From Brachybacterium epidermidis (GTDB lineage Bacteria; Actinomycetota; Actinomycetes; Actinomycetales; Dermabacteraceae): a stretch of 64,000 nucleotides of DNA. Position 1 is the first letter of the stretch. Each line of letters starts with the position of its first letter. The stretch spans positions 43,178-107,177 of the forward strand of contig NZ_JADEYR010000010.1 of assembly GCF_015209585.1 (NCBI RefSeq), in the 5' to 3' direction. Positions 1-8,027 of the stretch are shown piece after piece. Both the position numbers and the translations under genes were made by a program. The notes under the pieces are model-generated. The model saw nothing but the letters and a program-made list of their open reading frames with translations. It was not told where the DNA came from and ran no database searches.

Positions 1-228
1 GGCGGCGTCATGGTGGCTGTCGAGCTCCCCGTTCCAGTGGTCAGGATCCTCCGCTCCTCCCGGGGCAGAAAGGATTGCGCGTGCCGAGGGTGTCAGGGAC
101 CGGCCGATCCTGTGTCGTGCGGCGAAGGGAAGCGTCTCGAGGATCTCGACCAGGGTGTGGGCCCGGCCGTCGCGCAATGCACTGCGAGCGCTCTCGAGGA
201 TGGATCTTGCGTGATCGGGGTGGCTCAT
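1..228 (-). CDS. Hypothetical protein, partial (runs off left edge)
   Basis: An open frame on the minus strand starts at ATG 228-226 and stays open for all 76 codons to the window edge. It begins MSHPDHARSILESARSALRD and contains a helical, Leu/Ala/Arg-rich stretch (HTLVEILETLPFAARHRIGR). A GGAG lies about 10 nt upstream, and GATGAT sits exactly 6 nt before the ATG, the same geometry as upstream of trpD. I do not recognise the family. It lies downstream of the leftward tRNA cluster. The absence of stops and the start-site signals support a real gene, but the C-terminus is missing. Confidence 0.45.
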   Translation of the reverse strand, partial: MSHPDHARSILESARSALRDGRAHTLVEILETLPFAARHRIGRSLTPSARAILSAPGGAEDPDHWNGELDSHHDAA

Positions 229-270
229 CGGGCGATCATCTCCATCGATGCGTCATGGCGCCGAACCATC

Positions 271-345
271 TGGTGGGCGATACTGGGATCGAACCAGTGA
301 CCTCTTCCGTGTCAGGGAAGCGCGCTACCGCTGCGCCAATCGCCC
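271..345 (-). tRNA. tRNA-Val (anticodon GAC)
   Basis: Cloverleaf on the minus strand: acceptor GGGCGAT pairs with ATCGCCC, the anticodon stem is CTTCC/GGAAG, and the 7-nt loop CTGACAC places GAC at positions 34-36. The T arm carries GGTTCGATCCC. The 3' CCA is encoded (273-271). The mature sequence is identical to the rightward copy at 1116-1187. It is the last tRNA of the leftward cluster Val(CAC)-Gly-Cys-Val(GAC). Confidence 0.95.
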
Positions 346-392
346 GCGGGGTGGGACCAGTGGTCCCACCCTGCCGCGCCCGGAGGCGACGG

Positions 393-466
393 TGGAGGTG
401 GGTACGGGATTCGAACCCGTGTACACGGCTTTGCAGGCCGTTGCCTCGCCTCTCGGCCAACCCACC
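393..466 (-). tRNA. tRNA-Cys (anticodon GCA)
   Basis: Minus-strand cloverleaf with acceptor GGTGGGT pairing to ACCCACC, an anticodon stem ACGGC/GCCGT and loop CTGCAAA (anticodon GCA). The T loop is GGTTCGAATCC, the discriminator is U, and the 3' CCA is encoded. It lies between tRNA-Gly and tRNA-Val(GAC) in the leftward cluster. Confidence 0.95.
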
Positions 467-530
467 ACGATGCTTGCGCATCTTATGGAAAAGGCGCTCC
501 CGACAGTGATGTCGGGTGCGCCGCTCCCGG

Positions 531-603
531 AGCGGACGACGGGACTCGAACCCGCGACCCTCACCTTGGCAAGGTGATGCTCTACCAACTGAGCCACGTC
601 CGC
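531..603 (-). tRNA. tRNA-Gly (anticodon GCC)
   Basis: Minus-strand cloverleaf with acceptor GCGGACG/CGTCCGC, an anticodon stem TCACC/GGTGA and loop TTGCCAA (anticodon GCC). The 3' CCA is not encoded here (CCG follows the discriminator). All 73 mature bases match the rightward copy at 1016-1088. Confidence 0.95.
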
Positions 604-650
604 AATGCGTTGTCCACGGTTTCCCCGGAGGGACTGCGTGAACCTCGCCG

Positions 651-722
651 TGGGCGATACTGGGATCGAACCAGTGACCTCTTCCGTGTGAAGGAAGCGC
701 GCTACCGCTGCGCCAATCGCCC
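651..722 (-). tRNA. tRNA-Val (anticodon CAC)
   Basis: First tRNA of the leftward cluster. It differs from tRNA-Val(GAC) at only two bases, loop position 32 (C to U) and anticodon position 34 (G to C), giving loop TTCACAC and anticodon CAC. The 3' CCA is not encoded. A minus-strand -10-like TAATAT (776-771) lies about 50 nt upstream. Confidence 0.95.
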
Positions 723-770
723 GCTGGTGTTTCCACCCTCGGTGCCCGCCCTCTCAGGCGGACCTCCAGA

Positions 771-776
771 ATATTA
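771..776 (-). promoter_or_regulatory. Candidate -10 box for the leftward tRNA cluster
   Basis: On the minus strand this reads TAATAT, five of six matches to TATAAT, in otherwise GC-rich DNA about 50 nt before the first tRNA. I see no convincing -35. The rest of the 293-base gap (723-1015) between the divergent tRNA groups holds only this and the rightward promoter. Confidence 0.4.
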
Positions 777-961
777 CACGCTTCTGGCGGTGACCCGTGC
801 ATCTGGGGGTGTGAGCTACGCCCCGTCGGCAGTCGACTCGGCTCGTGGGTGCTGACCCTGCACGGTGGGGGTCCTTCTATGACGGGTGTGCCGGCGGCCG
901 CGACAGGCGTGCCGATGGCCGCGCCGCCCGGTGACCTCTGCCACGAGGGGCCGCATGCGTT

Positions 962-991
962 TGCGCACTGAACCGCGGGAGCACTAGGGTG
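962..991 (+). promoter_or_regulatory. Candidate promoter for rightward tRNA-Gly/tRNA-Val
   Basis: TTGCGC (962-967) and TAGGGT (986-991) are separated by 18 nt and lie 25 nt before tRNA-Gly, a plausible sigma-70-type promoter. Confidence 0.4.
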
Positions 992-1015
992 TTCCTTCGT
1001 CGGCTTGGCCGATGC

Positions 1016-1091
1016 GCGGACGTGGCTCAGTTGGTAGAGCATCACCTTGCCAAGGTGAGGGTCGCGGGTTCGAGTCCCGTCGTCCGCTCCA
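1016..1091 (+). tRNA. tRNA-Gly (anticodon GCC), second copy
   Basis: Plus-strand cloverleaf identical over 73 nt to the minus-strand copy at 531-603; anticodon loop TTGCCAA. Unlike the other copy, the 3' CCA is encoded (1089-1091). Tandem with tRNA-Val(GAC), 25 nt downstream. Confidence 0.95.
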
Positions 1092-1115
1092 TCTCCCCAG
1101 CACCCTCGGGTGCAC

Positions 1116-1187
1116 GGGCGATTGGCGCAGCGGTAGCGCGCTTCCCTGACACGGAAGAGGTCACTGGTTCGATCCCAGTATCGCCCA
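1116..1187 (+). tRNA. tRNA-Val (anticodon GAC), second copy
   Basis: Plus-strand cloverleaf identical over 72 nt to the minus-strand tRNA-Val(GAC); loop CTGACAC. Here the bases after the discriminator are CCC, so CCA must be added post-transcriptionally. A strong hairpin follows within 8 nt. Confidence 0.95.
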
Positions 1188-1194
1188 CCCATGA

Positions 1195-1224
1195 GAACAG
1201 CCCCGGCTCCGGCCGGGGCTGTTC
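1195..1224 (+). terminator. Intrinsic terminator after tRNA-Gly/tRNA-Val
   Basis: Perfect inverted repeat: GAACAGCCCCGG-type arm paired with CCGGGGCTGTTC across a short loop. It has only a weak T tract but sits directly after tRNA-Val. The following 312 bases (1225-1536) hold no gene I can support, only a possible -10 (TAGGAT, 1426-1431) for the lipoprotein operon. Confidence 0.75.
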
Positions 1225-1536
1225 TGCATTCCCCGACGGCGCGGTTCTGGAGCCGACTGATCCATGGCTGCCCATGGGTTCAGGCTCTTGCGGCCCCTTG
1301 TCATGGCTCGGGTTCTCACGGCTCCTTGTTCTCCGGCGGCTCCTGGGCCCCTTCTGCCCCGTGGCCACTGGCGCGATACCGCGGCGTGATCGGCCCCGCC
1401 GCCTGCCTGTCGCGAGATGGCGACATAGGATCGCGGCACGGCGACGGCGGTGCGACAGCGCTGCCACACCGCGCCGATAGCGTCGAGAGCAAGCGGACGG
1501 CAGGGGGCCGTCCACTATCGCCCGAGGAGGCGCATC

Positions 1537-2247
1537 ATGAATGCCACAGCACGCAGCACATCCCGCATCGTCCGCGGCCTGGCCGCCGCGAGCCTGATCA
1601 CCGCACTGGCGGCCGGGTGCCAGTTCGGCATCGGGGAGGACGAGCAGCCGACGGGCGGCTCCGATCCCGCCGTCGAGCAGGGCAAGGACCCCGCAGGCGA
1701 CGGCTCCGAGACGGATCAGCAGGATCCCCAGGCCTCCGACGGCGGGAGCGAGGGGGGCGGCGACGGCACGGCGGGCTCCGATGAGGAGGACGCGGTGGTG
1801 GACGACGACGCCGCTGCGGCAGGCGTGGACCTGAGCGGCCTCGGGGAACCGGCGGCCACGGCAGAGATCCCTGCCACCGTCGAGGGCAATGACGAGGCGA
1901 CCATGACCGTGGAGCTGTTCGGCCTGGAGCGGCGCGACGACACGGTGGTGGCCACCTTCGCCTTCACCGTCAACAGCGACACCGGCTCCCAGGACGCGCG
2001 ACAGCTCTACCACTTCCTCGGCAACACCGGATGGCACCCGTACGCCATCGACACCGTGAACCTCAACAAGCACGGTGTGCTGGGCGGGGCCAAGGTCGGC
2101 CAGACGGACTACCAGAGCATGCGCTTCAAGCCCGGTCAGACCTTCTACGCCTACGCCTCCTTCGCCGCCCCGCCGGAGGACGTCACCGCCATGGACGTGA
2201 TGATGGTCGACGGTGCACCGATGGCCACGGGGGTGGAGATCCGATGA
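1537..2247 (+). CDS. Secreted lipoprotein of unknown function
   Basis: 236 aa. The start is ATG 1537, preceded by GAGGAGG at 7 nt; upstream in-frame starts lack such a site. Residues 1-28 are a lipoprotein signal peptide (basic n-region, hydrophobic core, ALAAG then Cys28). Residues 29-95 are acidic and Gly/Ser/Asp-rich, a likely wall-spanning linker. The C-terminal part (about 105-236) resembles a beta-rich extracellular domain, but I recognise no named family. Its stop overlaps the OmpA-like start by 4 nt (ATGA), and a response regulator and kinase follow. The lipoprotein is therefore probably part of, or controlled by, an envelope-sensing cassette. The sensing role is inference. Confidence 0.8.
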   Translation: MNATARSTSRIVRGLAAASLITALAAGCQFGIGEDEQPTGGSDPAVEQGKDPAGDGSETDQQDPQASDGGSEGGGDGTAGSDEEDAVVDDDAAAAGVDLSGLGEPAATAEIPATVEGNDEATMTVELFGLERRDDTVVATFAFTVNSDTGSQDARQLYHFLGNTGWHPYAIDTVNLNKHGVLGGAKVGQTDYQSMRFKPGQTFYAYASFAAPPEDVTAMDVMMVDGAPMATGVEIR

Positions 2248-2759
2248 GGCGCACGGGAACGAGACCCCTCGGCGTCGCCGCGCTGTGCGCGGCACTGCTG
2301 ATCGGCGCGGGGGCCGCGCGGGCCGATGACGTCATCTCCCTGGATGCCAACATCACCGCGATGGACCGCAACGTCACCCCGATCGACGACCGGGTCACCG
2401 AAGGGGGCACCACCACCATCACCCTCGAGTCGGACGTCCTGTTCGACTTCGGCTCGGCCGAGCTGAGCGAGGCAGCGCAGAAGAAGATCGGTGAGCTGGT
2501 GGGGGAGATCCCCGAGGGCGGAGCCGTCTCCGTCGACGGCCACACCGACGACGTCCCGTACCACCGCGGCAACGACGTGCTCTCCCAGGAGCGCGCCCAA
2601 GCGGTGGCCGATGCGATCGCCGCCGCCAGGCCAGATCTGGACCTCACGGTCACCGGTCACGGCGACACCGATCCCGTCGCCCCCAACAGCAAGGGCGGGG
2701 AGGACAACCCGGAGGGCCGCGCCGAGAACCGCCGCGTCGAGATCCGCTATGACGGCTGA
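2244..2759 (+). CDS. OmpA-family peptidoglycan-binding protein
   Basis: 171 aa, exported. A Sec signal peptide (residues 1-27, ending ARA before DD) is followed by a short linker and an OmpA C-terminal domain (about 60-171). Hallmarks are SDVLFDFGSAEL, the peptidoglycan-binding GHTDD segment, LSQERAQAV and the terminal ENRRVEI. This family binds peptidoglycan non-covalently. Its start overlaps the lipoprotein stop by 4 nt, and its 3' end overlaps the response regulator start by 11 nt, so the four genes 1537-4388 look translationally coupled. A wall-anchored OmpA domain beside a two-component system suggests monitoring of the cell wall, which is inference. Confidence 0.88.
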   Translation: MRRTGTRPLGVAALCAALLIGAGAARADDVISLDANITAMDRNVTPIDDRVTEGGTTTITLESDVLFDFGSAELSEAAQKKIGELVGEIPEGGAVSVDGHTDDVPYHRGNDVLSQERAQAVADAIAAARPDLDLTVTGHGDTDPVAPNSKGGEDNPEGRAENRRVEIRYDG

Positions 2760-3465
2760 TCGTCCCCGCATCCTGCTGGTGGATGACGACGCCACCATCC
2801 GCGAGCACCTCACCGGGGTGCTCGAGCGCAGCGGCCTGGACGTCGAGCCGGCGGCCGATGGCGCCCAGGCCCTTCGCAGCATCGAGGCGAGCACCCCGGA
2901 CCTGGTGATCCTGGACGTGATGATGCCGGTGATGGACGGCCGGGAGGCCCTGCGCCGCATCCGGGCGGGTCACGACTGGCTGCCGGTCATCCTGCTCACA
3001 CAGGTGGGGGAGAGCTTCGAGCGTGCCGCAGCCCTGGACGAAGGGGCAGACGACTACCTCAACAAGCCCTTCGACCCGCAGGAGCTGCTGGCTCGGATCA
3101 GGGCCGTGCTGCGCCGCAGCAGCCGGGGCTCCGTCCCCCTCAGCGCCGCCCAGGCGCTGAGGGCCGGGGCGCTGCGGATCGACCGCCCGGCGCGGCGGGT
3201 GTTCCTCGGCGATATCGAGAAGCAGCTCACCCCCCGGGCGTTCGCCCTGCTGGAGTTCCTCATGTCCCATCCGGACGAGGTGTTCGGCCGCGAACGCCTG
3301 CTGCAGACGGTGTGGGGGTTCGACGCCATCGTCACCAGCCGTGCCGTGGACCACCGGGTGGCGGAGATCCGCCGGGTCCTCGGCGAGGACGCCGCGGCCG
3401 CCTCGTACGTGGAGACCGTGCCGGGGCTCGGCTACCGCTTCGTGCATCCGGTGGAGCGCGGATGA
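2749..3465 (+). CDS. OmpR/PhoB-type response regulator
   Basis: 238 aa cytoplasmic DNA-binding regulator. The receiver domain (about 6-120) has the acidic pocket DDD (12-14), phospho-acceptor Asp56 in LDVMMPVMDG and the conserved Lys in LNKPFDP. The C-terminal winged helix (about 135-235) has LTPRAFALLEFL and the recognition-helix region VTSRAVDHRVAEIRRVLG. The start (ATG 2749) lies inside the OmpA-like gene, and its stop overlaps the kinase start by 4 nt, marking an obligate pair with that kinase. Target genes are unknown. Confidence 0.95.
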   Translation: MTADRPRILLVDDDATIREHLTGVLERSGLDVEPAADGAQALRSIEASTPDLVILDVMMPVMDGREALRRIRAGHDWLPVILLTQVGESFERAAALDEGADDYLNKPFDPQELLARIRAVLRRSSRGSVPLSAAQALRAGALRIDRPARRVFLGDIEKQLTPRAFALLEFLMSHPDEVFGRERLLQTVWGFDAIVTSRAVDHRVAEIRRVLGEDAAAASYVETVPGLGYRFVHPVERG

Positions 3466-4388
3466 GCGCGAGGACGCAGGAGGATCTGAGGATCCTGGCC
3501 GGCGCGGTGATCGTCCCCGCCGTGCTGGGCCTGGCGCTCTCGGTGATCTGGTGGGCCGCCGGTGGTGACGGGACGTTCTACATGACGGTGTCCCTGCCAT
3601 GGCTGCCGTTCGCCGTGGGCCTACTGATCAGTGCCCTGCTGCTGCCGGCGCTGGTGACCCTGATCGCGATGCACCGTCACGTCGAGCAGGTGCGCCGCCG
3701 CACCGTCCAGGAGCAGACGGCCAGCAGGCGCCGACTGCTCGCGCGACTGGACCACGAGATCAAGAACCCCATCCAGGGGATCCGTGCCGCGCTCGCCGAC
3801 GAGCCCTCGGAGCGGCAGCGCGCCAGCATCGACGCCCAGTCACAGCGCCTGACCAGTCTCCTCGGGGATCTGCGCAAGATCGGCGAGGTGGAGCACACCG
3901 CGCTCGAGCTCACCACCATCGATCCGGCAGCCCTCGTCGAGGAGGCCGTCGCCACCATCACCGAGGCTCCCGGCGCCGGCGAACGACGCATCGCCGTGTC
4001 GCTGCCCACCGCTCCGCGTCCGCTCCCGCCGATCGTGGGGGATGAGGACCTGCTTTTCCTGGCACTGGTGAACGTGCTGACCAACGCCGTGAAGTACTCC
4101 GCCCCGGGGGACGCCATCGAGGTGCGGGGCCGCGCCGCCGAGGACGTGGTGGTGTTGGAGATCGCCGACACCGGACGCGGCATCGCGCCCGAGGAGCTGG
4201 ACCTGGTGTGGGAGGAGCTGGGGCGGGCCCAGGAGGCTCGCTCCGTCGAGGGCTCCGGCCTGGGCCTGCCGATGGTCCGCGCCATCGTCGAGCGCCACGG
4301 CGGGACGGCGCGCCTGGACTCCTGGCACGGGGAGGGATCCACGCTCCCCCTGAGCCTGCCCGCCGCTGGACCGACGGCGGGTGGCTGA
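3462..4388 (+). CDS. Sensor histidine kinase with minimal extracellular region
   Basis: 308 aa. Two membrane segments (about 11-33 and 48-70) are separated by only some 14 residues, so there is almost no extracytoplasmic sensor. No HAMP or PAS domain is visible. The H box is RLDHEIKNPIQ with His98; the ATPase domain has NVLTNAVKYS (N box), DTGRGIA (G1) and GSGLGLPMV (G2). It should phosphorylate the overlapping response regulator. The small loop is typical of intramembrane-sensing kinases, which often rely on partner proteins. The co-encoded lipoprotein and OmpA protein are candidates for that role (inference). Confidence 0.92.
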   Translation: MSARTQEDLRILAGAVIVPAVLGLALSVIWWAAGGDGTFYMTVSLPWLPFAVGLLISALLLPALVTLIAMHRHVEQVRRRTVQEQTASRRRLLARLDHEIKNPIQGIRAALADEPSERQRASIDAQSQRLTSLLGDLRKIGEVEHTALELTTIDPAALVEEAVATITEAPGAGERRIAVSLPTAPRPLPPIVGDEDLLFLALVNVLTNAVKYSAPGDAIEVRGRAAEDVVVLEIADTGRGIAPEELDLVWEELGRAQEARSVEGSGLGLPMVRAIVERHGGTARLDSWHGEGSTLPLSLPAAGPTAGG

Positions 4389-4569
4389 GAGACCGGTCAT
4401 CCGCCGTCCACGTCCCGTCGGAGCATCGCGACGGTGCCCGTGGCCACACCGAGAACAGCCCACGCCACGAGCCACCAGGGCTCGTTCCCGTTGCTAGGGT
4501 CGGAAGTGACGCATCTCGCATCAGACCCCCGGCCGCTGATGCCTACGACACCCCACAAGGAGCCCACCC

Positions 4570-5187
4570 ATGCGTGTACTGGTCATCCGTGCCCACCCCC
4601 TCGACTCCAGCAAGTCCCGGTCCATGGCCATGGCCGACGTGTTCCTCGAGGAGCTGCTGTCCTCGCACCCCGACGCTTCCGTCGACGACGTGCGCCTGTA
4701 CGAGACCGCCGTGCCCGAGATCGACCTGGACATGATGACCGGCTGGGAGCGCCTGGCAGACGGTGAGCACTTCTCCCACCTGACCGGGCCCCAGCAGAAC
4801 AAGCTCGCCCTGTTCGACCAGTACACCAAGCAGTTCCAGGCGGCCGATCTGGTGGTGATCGCCAACCCCCTGTGGAACCTGTCAGTGCCCACCCGCCTGA
4901 AGGCCTGGATCGACACCATCAGCCGGGCCGGGGTCACCTTCCGGTACACGGAGGACGGCGCCGCGGAAGGCCTGGTCAAGGGCAAGACGGTGGTCCACCT
5001 GCAGGCCAGTGGCGGCCATTTCGACCAGCAGGACCCGGCCTGCCTCTACATCAGGGGAATGTTCTCGTTCCTGGGGTGCGAGGTGCACACGGTGGCCGCG
5101 GAGGGCATGGACCATGAGCCCGACCGTGCCGAGCAGATCCTGCAGGAGGCTCACGACAGGGTGCGGGAGCTGGCGCGCGGGCTCTGA
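4570..5187 (+). CDS. NAD(P)H-dependent flavodoxin-fold oxidoreductase (azoreductase-like)
   Basis: 205 aa cytoplasmic flavoprotein. The start is ATG 4570 with AAGGAG 7 nt upstream; a TAGGGT -10 candidate is near 4495. The N-terminus (MRVLVIRAHPLDSSKSRSMA) is the FMN-phosphate loop of the NQO1/AzoR flavodoxin-like fold. NPLWNLSVPTRLKAWID is the diagnostic FMN-isoalloxazine motif, followed by LQASGGHF. Members reduce quinones or azo compounds by two-electron transfer from NAD(P)H. It is monocistronic. AzoR is the nearest assignment; a generic quinone reductase is equally possible. Confidence 0.88.
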   Translation: MRVLVIRAHPLDSSKSRSMAMADVFLEELLSSHPDASVDDVRLYETAVPEIDLDMMTGWERLADGEHFSHLTGPQQNKLALFDQYTKQFQAADLVVIANPLWNLSVPTRLKAWIDTISRAGVTFRYTEDGAAEGLVKGKTVVHLQASGGHFDQQDPACLYIRGMFSFLGCEVHTVAAEGMDHEPDRAEQILQEAHDRVRELARGL

Positions 5188-5346
5188 GCCACCAGCCCGG
5201 TGCGGGGCGGGTGGCCCAGGGTGGCGGTGGACGGCGGGAAGCGAGTGCGCACGGCCGGTGCGGGGCACTCTCGCGCCCGTCTACGATGGCCCGTGGAGCC
5301 GGCACCGTAGGCCGGATCGCGACCCCTCAATGCAAGGAGCATCACC

Positions 5347-7347
5347 GTGGCCCAGTTCGACATCACCCTCGACGGCAGTCCCCATCTGGTCGAGGAGGGC
5401 ACGACCGGCACCGAGCTCTTCCAGGGCCGCACCGAGATCATCGCCCTGCGCATCGACGGCGAGCTGCGTGACCTCTACACCCCGCTGGCCGCAGGCCAGG
5501 TGGTCGAGGCCGTGGAGATCTCCAGCGAGGACGGGCTGTCGATCCTGCGCCACAGCGCCGCCCACGTGCTCGCCCAGGCCGTGCAGAAGGTGAACCCCGA
5601 CGCCAAACTGGGCATCGGCCCGCCCATCACCGACGGCTTCTACTACGACTTCGACGTCGCCGAGCCCTTCACCCCGGAGTCCCTCAAGGCCCTGGAGAAG
5701 GAGATGAACCGGATCGTCAAGGAGGGGCAGCGCTTCGTGCGCCGTGACATCTCCGACGACGACGCCCGCTCGGAGGAGGCCGACGAGCCGTACAAGCTCG
5801 AGCTGATCGGCCTGAAGTCCAACGCCGGGGAGGCCGCCGAGGGCGCCGCCGTCGAGGTGGGCGAGGGCGGGCTGACCATGTACGACAACGTGAACCGCCG
5901 CGGCGAGGTGGTCTGGACGGACCTGTGCCGCGGCCCGCACCTGCCCACCACCAAGCTGATCGGCAACGGGTTCGCCCTCACCCGCTCGGCGGCCGCCTAC
6001 TGGCGCGGCAGCGAGAAGAACCCGATGCTGCAGCGCATCTACGGCACCGCCTGGCCCTCCAAGGAGGAGCTGCGCGCCTACCAGGAGCGGATCGCGGAGG
6101 CCGAGCGCCGCGACCACCGCCGCCTGGGCAGCGAGCTGGACCTGTTCTCCTTCCCCGACGAGATCGGCTCGGGGCTGCCGGTGTTCCACCCCAAGGGCGC
6201 CATGGTGCGCATGGAGATGGAGGACTACTCGCGCCGCCGCCACGTCGAGGCCGGGTACTCCTTCGTGAACACCCCCCACATCACCAAGGGCCAGCTGTTC
6301 CAGACCTCCGGGCACCTGGACTGGTACGCCGAGGGCATGTACCCCGCCATGCACATGGACGAGGAGCGCGACGCCGAGGGCGCCATCACCAAGCAGGGCC
6401 AGGACTACTACCTCAAGCCCATGAACTGCCCCATGCACAACCTGGTGTTCCGCTCCCGGGGCCGCTCCTACCGGGAGCTGCCGGTGCGGCTGTTCGAGTT
6501 CGGCACCGTCTACCGCCACGAGAAGTCCGGTGTGGTGCACGGCCTCACCCGTGCCCGCGGCTTCACCCAGGACGACGCCCACATCTACTGCACCCGCGAG
6601 CAGATGCGCGATGAGCTCACCACGCTGCTCACCTTCGTGCTGGACCTGCTGAAGGACTACGGGCTGGAGGACTTCTACCTCGAGCTGTCCACCAAGAACC
6701 CCGAGAAGTTCGTGGGCGACGACGCCACCTGGGAGGAGGCCACCCGCACCCTGGAGGAGGTGGCCACCGCCTCCGGGCTGGACCTGGTGCCCGATCCCGG
6801 CGGTGCCGCCTTCTACGGCCCCAAGATCTCCGTGCAGGCCAAGGACGCCATCGGCCGCACCTGGCAGATGTCCACCATCCAGCTGGACTTCAACCTGCCC
6901 GAGCGCTTCGAGCTGGAGTACACCGCCCCTGACGGATCCCGCCAGCGCCCGGTGATGATCCACCGCGCCCTGTTCGGCTCGATCGAGCGGTTCTTCGGCG
7001 TGCTGGTGGAGCACTACGCGGGAGCGTTCCCGGTCTGGCTGGCCCCGGTGCAGGTGATGGGCATACCGGTGGCCGCCGAGTACGTGCCCTACCTGGAGCA
7101 GGTGGCGCAGAAGCTGCGCGCCCACGGCGTACGGGTCCAGGTGGATGCCTCCGACGACCGGATGCAGAAGAAGATCCGCACCCACACCAAGGAGAAGGTG
7201 CCCTACCTGCTGATCGCCGGTGGCGAGGACCAGGACAAGGGTGCGGTCTCCTTCCGCATGCGCGACGGCAGCCAGGACAACGGCATCCCCGTCGACGAGG
7301 CGGTGGAGCGGATCGTCGCCTCGATCAGGGACAAGGCGCAGGTGTGA
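5347..7347 (+). CDS. thrS: Threonyl-tRNA synthetase
   Basis: 666 aa. The start is GTG 5347 with AAGGAG 9 nt upstream; a candidate -10 TACGAT is at 5282-5287. N-terminal TGS domain (about 1-62), then the editing-associated HxxxH zinc motif (His69/His73, [10 protein letters not shown]). The class II catalytic core contains [24 protein letters not shown] and [11 protein letters not shown], followed by the anticodon-binding domain (about 560-666). It charges tRNA-Thr and is full length. The stop overlaps the HIT gene start (GTGA), the same thrS-HIT pairing seen in other actinobacteria. Confidence 0.97.
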   Translation: MAQFDITLDGSPHLVEEGTTGTELFQGRTEIIALRIDGELRDLYTPLAAGQVVEAVEISSEDGLSILRHSAAHVLAQAVQKVNPDAKLGIGPPITDGFYYDFDVAEPFTPESLKALEKEMNRIVKEGQRFVRRDISDDDARSEEADEPYKLELIGLKSNAGEAAEGAAVEVGEGGLTMYDNVNRRGEVVWTDLCRGPHLPTTKLIGNGFALTRSAAAYWRGSEKNPMLQRIYGTAWPSKEELRAYQERIAEAERRDHRRLGSELDLFSFPDEIGSGLPVFHPKGAMVRMEMEDYSRRRHVEAGYSFVNTPHITKGQLFQTSGHLDWYAEGMYPAMHMDEERDAEGAITKQGQDYYLKPMNCPMHNLVFRSRGRSYRELPVRLFEFGTVYRHEKSGVVHGLTRARGFTQDDAHIYCTREQMRDELTTLLTFVLDLLKDYGLEDFYLELSTKNPEKFVGDDATWEEATRTLEEVATASGLDLVPDPGGAAFYGPKISVQAKDAIGRTWQMSTIQLDFNLPERFELEYTAPDGSRQRPVMIHRALFGSIERFFGVLVEHYAGAFPVWLAPVQVMGIPVAAEYVPYLEQVAQKLRAHGVRVQVDASDDRMQKKIRTHTKEKVPYLLIAGGEDQDKGAVSFRMRDGSQDNGIPVDEAVERIVASIRDKAQV

Positions 7348-7934
7348 GCGAGCAGCCGCGCGCTGCCGAGCAGGACCCGGGGCGCACACCCGAGCCCGTC
7401 GTCGAGGACGCCCGTGACTTCGCGGGCGTCCCCGACGACACCCAGCGCTTGTGGACCCCGCACCGGATGGCCTACATCGGCGGCGAGAACAAGCCCGAGG
7501 ACCCGGACGACGGCCGTCAGTGCCCGTTCTGCACCGCCCCGCAGCGCTCGGACGAGGACGCCTTGATCGTGCACCGCGGTCAGAGCGCCTACGCGATCCT
7601 GAACCTGTACCCGTACAACTCCGGGCACCTGCTGGTGTGCCCCTATCGGCACGTCGCGGACTACACGGAGCTCACCCAGGACGAGGTGCTCGAGGTCGCC
7701 GAGATCGCCCGCACCGCGATGCGGGTGATCCGCGAGGTCTCGAACCCCGCAGGCTTCAACCTGGGCATGAACCAGGGGCCAGTGGCAGGGGCCGGCATCG
7801 CCGCCCATCTGCATCAGCACGTGGTCCCGCGCTGGATGGGGGATGCGAACTTCCTGCCCATCGTGGGTCGCACCAAGGCCGTGCCGATCATGCTGGCGGA
7901 CACCCGGCGGCTCTATGCCGAGGCATGGCGCTGA
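7344..7934 (+). CDS. HIT-domain nucleotide hydrolase/phosphorylase
   Basis: 196 aa. GTG 7344 overlaps the thrS stop. A histidine-triad domain covers about 45-180: PFCTAPQ near the start, [17 protein letters not shown] in the middle, and the catalytic triad [10 protein letters not shown]. Actinobacterial relatives next to thrS act as diadenosine tetraphosphate phosphorylases, removing Ap4A that aminoacyl-tRNA synthetases produce. The pairing with thrS fits that role. The first about 40 residues are variable and Pro/Asp-rich. The classical downstream partner pgsA is absent here. Confidence 0.9.
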   Translation: MSEQPRAAEQDPGRTPEPVVEDARDFAGVPDDTQRLWTPHRMAYIGGENKPEDPDDGRQCPFCTAPQRSDEDALIVHRGQSAYAILNLYPYNSGHLLVCPYRHVADYTELTQDEVLEVAEIARTAMRVIREVSNPAGFNLGMNQGPVAGAGIAAHLHQHVVPRWMGDANFLPIVGRTKAVPIMLADTRRLYAEAWR

Positions 7935-8027
7935 TCTGCCGGGGCACGGCGCTGAGCTACCATGGCCGCGGCCCAGGTCACCGCGCGCCAGGTGCCACGG
8001 CGATCACTCGGGGGAGGGGAGCACAGG

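Noticed and set aside
236..1192. Long minus-strand frame covering the tRNA cluster
   Set aside because: It runs through the leftward tRNA genes and their rightward duplicates, and its sequence is low-complexity Arg/Pro; a shadow of tRNA DNA.
4397..4558. Minus-strand frame with a hydrophobic segment (WWLVAWAVLGVATG) upstream of the azoreductase gene
   Set aside because: Only a TTG start, no ribosome-binding site, 53 codons, and it overlaps the likely azoreductase promoter; chance is more likely.
5281..7389. 702-codon antisense frame to thrS
   Set aside because: Leu/Gly/His-biased composition typical of the reverse of high-GC coding DNA, no start signals, and thrS is clearly real.
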